In this document: in pieces, positions 57,601 through 64,000 of the stretch
Layout of the letters: each line of letters begins with the position of its first letter
Numbering within the stretch: position 1 is the first letter of the stretch
NCBI GenBank assembly: GCA_963169105.1
Contig: OY720639.1
Coordinates: forward strand, 90,006,593-90,070,592
Source of the DNA: Ceriagrion tenellum
Taxonomy: Eukaryota > Arthropoda > Insecta > Odonata > Coenagrionidae
Length of the DNA stretch: 64,000 nt
Direction: 5' to 3'
Position numbers and translations under genes: made by a program
The notes under the pieces: model-generated
What the model saw: only the letters and a program-made list of their open reading frames with translations
The model's database searches: none
Told to the model about the DNA's origin: nothing

Positions 57601-60600
57601 TTCATTGCCGTACCTTTAACATATTTTGCCAGTGCCAAACCATTATGATAGAAGTGTTTACAGGCATAAGATTAAGGAAATAGGCGCCAGAATCGATAGA
57701 TCGAGAACTTTATTTTTCCACGTACAATAAGAGATGATAATAGTTGCGATAAATCAGTTCTATGAAGCTTACAATTAGACACTCACTAGGTAAAGTAAGT
57801 TTTGTAACGTTTGCCTAATAATCTACCATCATTATTCATGGCTCACCCCGAAAGAAATCCCCGGCAAGGTATAATTTTCCGCATTATTCACTACCATGTT
57901 GTACTATATTTATCAATAGCATTGATTCTATTAACCAGGTGATGCATCATACTAGTATAGTTTACTGCATGGTTTATAATGTGAGGGTATATAACCTCGT
58001 TGGTATATCCGCGAAGTAAGGTGGGAGTTTGGGAGACAGAGACAATTACACAGCCTACATTAAAATTCTATTGAGCTAGGTACAACAACAACGAAACATG
58101 CGGCGAGAGAAATTTATGTTGCTCAGCGGCCAAAAATGAAGAAAATACTGCGCACTACCTAATCAAACTTCAAGAAGCAAAATCCTAGGTGAATTACTAG
58201 AGGAAAACCTAATTTTTTCTGGTCTTACGGGAGTGAGCTCCAAAGCAAATCTTTGACAGTAGAATCTTCTTAGGATAAAAACGGAAAAGCAGTCACCAAC
58301 CAAGCCAACCAATGAAACCATTACTTTGAAAGTGTATTTACAAAGGATGACACCGTATATAATTAAGATATTCCTAACATTAATGACCCGATGGTAGACA
58401 TCATTGTTCAACGCGATGGAATAACTTAACAACTGAGTTCAAATTAAAGTAACAAGTCCCAAAATCCAGAAGGAATACCTGAACGTGTTCTTGAGGAGTT
58501 AACGCCACAAATTGAACCATTCCCAGGAATCATATTTGGCAAATCATTATCCGAAGGAAAGGTACCACAAAACTGGAAAACAGCCTACGATACACCAATA
58601 TTAAACAAGGAAACAGGCCTGACCGAGGAAGATACCGGCCTATATCGTTAACGTCGATTTATGCAAGACTTTCGAACATATTATTGTTAGCATTACCATA
58701 ACCTTCCTTGATAACCGACACTTCTCATTTAACAGTCTCGGTGCCTTCCCGAAGGATAGATCCTGCAGAACACAGTTGGCGGTCTACCTTCATGACATCC
58801 TAAAATCAGATGACTCGAAAAAACAAGTTGGCGCGTATTTCTTGATTTCAAGAAAATATTCGACGAAGTGCCTCACAAAAAAACTCATTTATGAGTTGAA
58901 ATTGTGCAGCGCAAATGAAAAAGATTGAACTGGATATGGCACTTTCTCAGTATTTCAAATAAGCGTACAGAACTGGAGAAAACCGCAGGGTATTACGTAG
59001 ATGTAGATGGTGTAACGTGGATGTGACCAGTCCACCATCTTTGTTAACCCCGATTTTCCTTTGGTGCTTAATGGCTGACGCATAAATTTTGCAATTTTTC
59101 GATTCATTCCATCGATAATTTACCTGACCCAGCATATATTTACTTCAATAATATGCATTCCCCTTACATTTTTAAATTTTATATAAATGATTCATAACCC
59201 GCATTCCAACCAAACTAAATAGATTTAACCAAAAAATTAATAGAATACAAAGGAAAGCAGCGCGCTTCGTTAAAAACTGCTACGTGCATACACACAGTGT
59301 CTCACAACTTGTACAGGGATTCAGGTGGGAACCCCCAGAGACTCGGAGGCTACACGCTAGGCTTAGGTTGCTTGATAAATTCAGAACTGATATTTTCCAG
59401 AGCGACACAGAGAATGTTATAATGACTCCTCACTGCATCTCGAAGTCTGACAGATGCGATAGAAGAGATAGATAAGAGAGACACACATCAGAACAGATAG
59501 GTACAAGGGCTTGTTCTTTCCGCGAACAATAGGTGACCACAATTAAAAGTTGAGCTCCACTAAATACACTCCTATTTGGCCTATAATTCATGCCACCATT
59601 TCATCTCCCAAAATCTTACACCTTTGCACGGCCGGTGACCTAACACCTCCTGCCATACGTCAGTGAGGCGGCTCGCGGGGTATTATGTAGATGTAGAGGA
59701 AAACAATTCCTTCACGGATATGTTTTTCTTAAAATTATTTATGTAAGTATTACTCAGACCGACAGCCATCCAACGTTCTCCATCTCTCGGAAAAGTTTAT
59801 TTTCAGATTATGTGATTCACTTCAAGAGAAGACATTTTTCTTGGCAGTTATCCGCTTTATATTTTATCATTTCCTCAGATTCGGTTAACAAATATTATAT
59901 TGGTGAGGCTGATGTAGAATGTTGATGTTGCAATTTGTGCAGAAAATGAATTAATGCGAGATGTTACAACTGGGATTACAAATGATTAAATATGCAAAGC
60001 TATTTATAGTAAGTTTATAATATACTCTACCCACAAATATAATTATAAAATTAGAAACACGCAAAATTAGCTCAAACTCCTTGCGGGCGATGAAAATTAC
60101 ATTTATAAATGAATAATAGGGATAAAATAAATGATAAATTTGACCTTGCTAATAGGTATCTTCAGGTTTGAGAAATGTACCAATAAACCTGGATATTAAC
60201 CCTCATATGGATTCTCTGAGCCTTAGCGGCGACCGTGGTTTTAAAAATGATTTAAAAATATTCCATTCCCATGGATCTTTCTGAAACTTTCAGTAGTCTA
60301 TTTTTTCTGCTTTTCTAGGCTAAAAATATGTTTTTGTATGTATAGTGTGAATAGTTTTTATTTTCTAGGCCTCTATTGAAAAAAGTTATGTCGTTGGATT
60401 TACGGCGCCGAGAGTTTCCTCGTCGCAATGTCGGGGACTGCACTCTCAATACTAATTTAAAAGTTATTATGTTAAATATGAAATGGTATCTTCTATTTAT
60501 AATCATAATATTTATATGTTTAAATTTTATAAACAAAATTAAATTGTTTAACAAAGGGAAACTTTTACTATACCAATTTTGCTTCGTCTTTTATGTAATA

Positions 60601-63600
60601 ATCACAATTTTTGCCTGTTTATAATGTTCATTGATAAATATTCACTTATTTGCAAGAATAATTCTTAGACACTCATGGCTAGCCAAAGGGTGTTTTTTCC
60701 ATGGCCTCCAGCATAATTTTGTATGGGAACCTTCTCAGCTCCGCGTCCCTCCTCAGCGTACCTGCTGTGGTGATGGTCACCTTTGGGGACATCCCAGGGT
60801 TACTATCTATAGAATTATACCAAGCAGTAATCCCAAGAAAATTTAACCACGATGTATTCTCAGAATTCATACAATGCCTCTTTACCTTCGTGTGGAAATT
60901 TCCCGGTGAATGAGTAGCTGAAGCTCGGGAGACGATTCGGAAATTTGACTGACCACCGTGAAGAACACATCGCACGGTTGGTGTTATATGTCTTGTACCT
61001 CTCATTCGAAAATATTCCTTTGCGGCTGCGATAGTCTTCACAAAATTGCTGGCGATAATATTATTTCCCAGGACGTTACTGTTCACCTATGGATTGACAT
61101 TGAAAGTATTTACATGGTAAAAATCTTTTCGTGATGAACAAATACATAGACGATTTACCACATAGTGAAAATTTGTAAATATATTTCTCGTTTCTTTGTG
61201 TATTCAAATGCACAGAGGTTTAAGTCGTCCGATGTTTACAAACGTGAAGGGGTGAGTGAGGAGGAGAAAGGTGGGTAATTCCATGGAGGTTGTTTTGACG
61301 TGAAGTGGTGGAGATACATGGTGTTGGGTCGACTTCCAAGGATCAGGTAATGCCGGGATCGTTAGACCAGGTAAGCGTTGAAAATCCGTATCGTGAAGAA
61401 AGGTTGAGAGTGCAAGGAGACAATTAGACACATTAAGCTGCTCTTTCTTCATCCTTCCATCGCCTTGTGAGGGACAGGGAATCCGCGCCTTATCGCAAAG
61501 CGCCCCGGGGTGGCCCTCCCTTCATTCCCAGAAGGTCTAGCTCGGGTGGGTCGTTGGAGGTGGGGAGAAGTACATTCAGTTTTTGTGGGGGAAAAAAAGT
61601 AGGCGGAGGATGACGAATAAGGGAGCTTAGGAGGAAAGTACGGATAGTCTCAATACTTGGGTCAGTGCATGCTACGGAAAGAAAAGGTGAGGGGGGTCCT
61701 CCCAGCATGAGGTATTTTGGTCACCCCAGAACGCTAGCTCCTCTTCCATCGGTCCCTCACGCAGCGCCGGACCGAAGAAAATGAATGCCATCGTATTCCA
61801 TGTTTTTTTCCATTTCCTGGATAATTTCACCAATTTTTTTAAGGGTCTCCACCTGAAAATTTCATTCTCAGGCGAAAAAGACTTCAACCGGACCATTTAT
61901 TTTCTCGACCTCCGTATTTCCATCACCGAGGACTAGCACCATTTTTTCCATTTACCGAAAACCGACCTGTATCGATCATATCCGATTTGTGACCCTGTTC
62001 TCTAGCATGACTCCCTTAAATATCCTAGTTGCATGGCAATAGCGCATGTTTGGTGATCTTCACCCCCTGCCACACACCCTCGTGGTGGCTCGCAGGGTAT
62101 TTCGTACATGTCGATGTAGGTGTAGATGCATCATACCAGCAGATTCCAGGCATCTTTACTCCCAAAAGCTGATGGCATTCCACCCCTTTATTCACCTCCT
62201 ATTCAATCTACTCAGCCACCACGAGTTCAACAAAGAAGTCCGAATAATAAAACAAACAGCAAAGTAATGGAAATAAATCTAACCTTATAGATAAATTAAT
62301 GGAGAAAAAGGACAAACATGGCCATCAACTTAATATTCTCCTGTGACCTTTCCTCCAAAAAAAATATAAAATGGTGTTCTCTAAGATACTTAGGTCCGAT
62401 CAGCAAGAAAATTGCCAAGGTTTTCCTACCAGAGAAATATCGTGTGTCAGTTACGCCCCCGCATATCTTAAAAACCCTATTTGTGGTTGTGTATAGACCC
62501 TCTGAATCCGAAGAAGAGAAGTGGCATTTATGCGTTAAAGTGTGGTGAGAACCAAGGTGTGTATGTGGGTCAAACTGTCCGCAATTTCAGCGTAAGAGTC
62601 AAAGAACATCAGCTGGTCGGGAATTACTATCAGAACGCAGATTAAAATTTAGGTTAAACCTTTTAAGTAAATTCGAAACCGTATTGTTCACAGATGATGT
62701 TAGATATGTATTAAGAACCCCTGCGTATTATGCTAGGTTTGATCATATTAACAAGATTAGAGAGATAGATTGTCGTACCGATAGATTTAAAATGTCATTT
62801 TTCCCTCGTACTATAAGAGAGAACAATAGGAAGCGTAGCAAAGGGATAGGTAGGTGAAATATAGTTAGAGTAGTCTGTAGTGCATGATGCATGTAATAAC
62901 AACCAATAATCCATTTCATATTATGTAGATACTATCCATCTAGCTGCATGTGACCATATTATCTAGCATGTCTCCATTAAATATCCTAGTTGCATGTCAA
63001 TAGCGCATGTTTGGTGATCTTCACCCCCTGCCACACACCCTCGTGGTGGCTCGCAGGGTATCACGTAGATGTAGATGTAGATTTAAACAATTGTGAACTT
63101 AAGAGTAATTTTGCAAAGCAGCCTTTTAATCATGACCACTACAGTGATTTTAATCTCATAATTTTATGCTTTTCAACCCAGAGACGTGAGCTTGACTCAT
63201 TAGTGCAGCCAGAAATTTTAAAGATATTGCATGACCCTGACTTGAAGATTTTAAATGAGTATTTGTACCCGTCCTCATCTCCCATCCGCCGCAGCCGCCG
63301 CCTCCCGATTTGTCCTCCTCCCTCCACCAAACATACCGCCACTCACTTCTGCCGACCTTCAACCTGCATTACCACCATCCTAATGGCTCTAACCCCTCAT
63401 CCACTCACCCAAAAAGTTTTGTATACAAGGCATTGTAAAGCCAGTGAAAACATCTGAAGAGGACGCTTAAGAGTTGAGACCCGGGTCGTGTGTTATTTTA
63501 AGTATGTAAAATTTACTGTTGCAAATTTTATCGTTGATTACACCCTTTCACCCTGAGTAATAACATTAACTTAACGAAACGTTGTCTATGTCTGACTGTT

Positions 63601-63926
63601 TTTTTTATTTTAAAAATTGGCCAATACTTCAAAATAATACCATAATTTAATCAGTAGACCTGCCTATCATCATCATGTTAGGCTACAAAGTTTCTTTTTA
63701 CTTTGTTTCCATTTCATGAATCGCAGGTCTGTTCCACAGAGCAATATCGATGGGCGGAACCGCTCTCTGTAAATGGTCACTGATCAAGAATCCAAGGGAG
63801 ACACTCCATCAGCAAGCGAGAATTCTTAACTGTCCTCATGGTAAAGAAGCAACGTCGAAACAAATTGTGGATTGCTTAAGAAAGAAAGACGCCGAGGAAA
63901 TTGCAAAGTCATACAGCAAACTGCAG
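51379..63926 (+). CDS. carboxylesterase C, first five exons (3' part outside window)
   Basis: Type-B carboxylesterase paralog of gene B, probably secreted. Exons: 51379-51603, 54068-54205, 54872-55025, 57176-57361, 63727-63926. They join in frame to 301 codons, with the same phases as gene B and identical lengths for exons 2, 4 and 5. Seen: N-terminal hydrophobic stretch LAVAVLLSASL; GSLRGKYMKSRSGKEYRAF; SEDCLYLNVYTPK; oxyanion motif HHGAY, where B has HHGGW; GYSAGGGS with nucleophile Ser218; GLFHRAISMGG. The frame upstream of the ATG is open but only the ATG at 51379 heads the signal peptide. The catalytic Glu and His exons lie beyond the right edge. The Gly-to-Ala change at the oxyanion hole may affect activity. 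Confidence 0.92.
51770..51850 (-). pseudogene. small LINE RT fragment
   Basis: On - reads SGVPQGSVIGTLVLVI, the RT motif B region, and nothing more. In intron 1 of esterase C. Confidence 0.6.
52269..52440 (+). repeat. tandem duplication, 90-bp unit
   Basis: AGGTATTTTGTCGATGAAAT, ACGTATTTACACAAGG and TTAAATTTCAAAT occur at 52269 and again at 52359. The second unit is slightly shorter and diverged. Confidence 0.85.
52846..53512 (+). mobile_element. LINE family F4, 3' copy
   Basis: RT C-terminus 52851-53096 (LDRVQRRGDRFVKRWYDKF, LGWESLSQRRLTYRLNLL), then a UTR with 'TGTGTGGTACGCTGG', 'ACACCCTTTGGGTGGCTTGC' and a GTAGATGTAGAT tail. In intron 1 of esterase C. Confidence 0.83.
53762..53947 (-). 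mobile_element. LINE family F1, UTR-only copy
   Basis: CATCTACATCTACGTGATAC, then the F1 UTR, cut at 'GGATTATTGGTTGTTATT'. The sequence 'GTTAACTTCC'/'AAGTTAACTCTTTGGCAG' nearby on both sides (TCTGCCAAAGAGTTAACTT before it) suggests a target-site duplication of about 17 bp in opposite or inverted form. Confidence 0.75.
54068..54205 (+). CDS. esterase C exon 2
   Basis: Acceptor 'TTTTTTCAAG', donor GTGTGA. 138 bp, phase 0 both sides. Encodes PPVPITEKWDDVKDAIAEG and SEDCLYLNVYTPK. Confidence 0.92.
54872..55025 (+). CDS. esterase C exon 3 (altered oxyanion motif)
   Basis: Acceptor 'CGGTCGGCAG', donor GTGAGT. 154 bp, phase 0 in, phase 1 out. Encodes HPVIVWIHHGAYSTLSSSS and MDETVVWVAINYRLGGLG. It is two codons shorter than exon 3 of B. 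HGG is replaced by HGA. Confidence 0.9.
55059..55612 (-). mobile_element. LINE family F4, uninterrupted 3' copy
   Basis: (CATCTA)4 at 55059, 'CTCCCAAAGGGTGTATGGC', the UTR, then an RT C-terminus remnant that reads continuously through 'CTAATTTTATTGGCGCGATC'. This is the uninterrupted reference for the nested insertion at 9083/12253. It starts 34 bp after exon 3 of esterase C. Confidence 0.83.
55672..56650 (+). pseudogene. RTE-like LINE reverse transcriptase, 3' half
   Basis: In two main frames with stops: KQGVKQGCVVSPWLFNVFLD, NVRVLLYSNDAVLISES (YSND where YADD is usual), then CKSKVVVIDKEIG, VGSMWSISRNECLSKEAKI, KSVLLPTLLYGIETW, later RWFGHVERMDES and RGRPRKLWLNV. These are RT motifs B to E and the C-terminus of a family common in arthropods. 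Inactive. The same 3' end is at 6474-6795 on -. Confidence 0.85.
56662..56850 (+). mobile_element. LINE family F4, UTR-only copy
   Basis: 'AGAATGTTTCTTGGTTAGTA', 'TAATTCATGCATGCCTGGTG', then 'TTTGGGTGGCTTGCAGGGTA' and the GTAGATGTAGATGTAG tail. First of two direct neighbours. Confidence 0.8.
56856..57083 (+). mobile_element. LINE family F4, second UTR-only copy
   Basis: The same UTR begins again right after the first copy's tail, with an internal duplication of 'ATTCATGCCTGGT'. Ends GTAGATGCAGATG about 90 bp before exon 4 of esterase C. Confidence 0.8.
57176..57361 (+). CDS. esterase C exon 4 (nucleophile Ser)
   Basis: Acceptor 'CCTTATTTCAAG', donor GTAAGA. 186 bp, phase 1 in and out. Encodes GFLSTGDEVVSGN, LKDQVLALKWVRDNIECFGG and GYSAGGGS with Ser218. 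Confidence 0.93.
57495..57960 (+). pseudogene. degenerate LINE RT C-terminus
   Basis: VTETLRELGWELLIDRREN, LNFYTSLSE, then FFPRTIRDDNSCD in other frames. Related to F1 to F5 but too diverged to place. Confidence 0.55.
58076..59008 (+). pseudogene. degenerate LINE RT with common tail
   Basis: In broken frames: EGIPERVLEELTPQIEPF, LSEGKVPQNWKTAYDTPIL, RPISLTSIYARL-like, LGAFPKDRSCRTQLAVYLHD-like, FLDFKKIFDEVPHKK-like. These are RT motifs 1 to A of a CR1-like LINE; the rest is deleted and a GCAGGGTATTACGTAGATGTA tail follows at 58984. Confidence 0.7.
59218..59700 (+). mobile_element. LINE family F5, 3' copy
   Basis: FNQKINRIQRKAARFVKNCY-like coding, then LVQGFRWEPPETRRLHARLR, LLDKFRTDIFQSDTENVIM, FFPRTIGDHN. 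The UTR and tail 'GAGGCGGCTCGCGGGGTATT' with ATGTAGATGTAG follow. Homologous to 33113-33585. Confidence 0.8.
59701..61986. other. intron 4 of esterase C, nothing assigned
   Basis: Several open frames without known domains: 60376-60624 on + (Leu/Ile-rich), 60679-61086 on - (135 residues), and 61490-61896 on - in a purine/pyrimidine-biased stretch. 60700-60910 is open on both strands, which suggests a repeat or an old coding fragment. Confidence 0.35.
61987..62128 (+). mobile_element. LINE family F1, UTR-only copy
   Basis: 'TGTGACCCTGTTCTCTAGCA' through 'CACCCCCTGCCACACACCC' to a GTAGGTGTAGATG tail. About 140 bp. It abuts the Penelope-like remnant. Confidence 0.83.
62618..63084 (+). mobile_element. 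LINE family F1 copy nested in the Penelope-like element
   Basis: Begins GGGAATTACTATCAGAACGC within RT, continues IREIDCRTDRFKMSFFPRT, the UTR and GTAGATGTAGATGTAG tail. It splits the Penelope-like frame shortly after the KEHQ residues of GIY-YIG. Confidence 0.88.
63454..63488 (+). repeat. hammerhead-like core at the Penelope-like 3' end
   Basis: CTGAAGA-G, a decayed stem (GACGC/GAGTT), then GAGACCCGGGTC. The following GTGTGTTATTTTAAGT to TGTAAAATTTAC aligns with the right arm of fold-back 7 (49773-49850), linking that fold-back to this element type. Confidence 0.65.
63727..63926 (+). CDS. esterase C exon 5
   Basis: Acceptor 'TGAATCGCAG', donor GTTAGT. 200 bp, phase 1 in, phase 0 out, the same as exon 5 of B. 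Encodes GLFHRAISMGGTALCKWSL and SKQIVDCLRKKDAEEIAKS. Confidence 0.92.
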
Positions 63927-64000
63927 GTTAGTGGTAAATATAGAGCTTTACCAGGAGTCACCATTTGCCACGCAAAGGATAAGAAGCTTGCACAGTACTT

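Larger units (their letters stand above)
62130..63540 (+). pseudogene. Penelope-like element: RT C-terminus, GIY-YIG endonuclease, 3' end
   Basis: RT-to-endonuclease linker in one or two frames: HHEFNKEVRIIKQTAK, RYLGPISKKIAKVFLPEKY, PPHILKTLFVVVYRPSESEEE. After a 1-nt frameshift near 62518 the GIY-YIG domain reads GIYALKCGENQ, GVYVGQTVRNFSVRVKEHQ (62523-62612). An F1 LINE (62618-63084) interrupts it. The C-terminus resumes: FNHDHYSDFNLIILCF, RRELDSLVQPEILKIL, DLKILNEYLYPSSSP (to about 63290). 160 bp later comes the hammerhead-like core (63454-63488). Penelope-like elements pair an RT with a GIY-YIG nuclease, so the assignment is firm; the element is dead. In intron 4 of esterase C. Confidence 0.82.

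Noticed and set aside
60679..61086. 135-residue frame on - as a gene
   Set aside because: No recognisable domain and the opposite strand is also open; left as unassigned.
1..64000. CRISPR arrays, operons, bacterial promoters
   Set aside because: No regularly spaced direct repeats with unique spacers; the sequence is plainly eukaryotic.

Overview
The window is nuclear DNA from an arthropod, most likely an insect with a large repeat-rich genome (possibly hemimetabolous or odonate; the sequence does not settle the species). This rests on multi-exon genes with GT-AG introns of 0.2 to 9 kb, secreted type-B carboxylesterases of insect style, and many non-LTR retrotransposon copies ending in (GTAGAT)n behind a tail like 'TGGCTCGCAGGGTATTACG'. 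There is no bacterial gene organisation.

Host genes: three carboxylesterase (COesterase, alpha/beta-hydrolase) paralogs lie head to tail on the + strand with matching exon lengths and intron phases. Gene A contributes only its last two exons (1670-2830). Gene B is complete: ten exons from 13362 to 44321 splice into an uninterrupted 566-residue protein with signal peptide, oxyanion-hole HGG, and Ser217/Glu351/His470 in the expected contexts. Gene C gives its first five exons (51379-63926) and runs off the right edge. They look like a tandemly duplicated detoxification, hormone or odorant esterase cluster.

The rest is mostly mobile DNA. One CR1/Jockey-like LINE family ('F1') has at least 13 copies, the longest at 9084-12130 and 39880-41313. 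Related families F2 to F5 share its 3' tail. A different LINE (16505-21397) carries a PHD-finger ORF1 directly followed by an endonuclease/reverse-transcriptase ORF2. RTE-like and other LINE 3' ends occur at 6474-6795, 34100-34520, 35590-35965, 36278-36778 and 55672-56650. Three copies of a TTAA-flanked terminal-inverted-repeat element are at 7158-7721, 27450-27725 and 38999-39548. Nested insertions can be read at 8655-12610, 32290-33585, 50200-51100 and 62130-63540.

The most unusual signal is a structured motif, CTGANGA + 1 nt + hairpin + GAAAC, found at about 15 places. It sits mostly at the tips of long fold-back (inverted-repeat) elements and once directly downstream of a Penelope-like element remnant with a GIY-YIG endonuclease (62130-63540). 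The core resembles a hammerhead ribozyme with one inserted nucleotide. I infer that the fold-backs are non-autonomous derivatives of Penelope-like termini.
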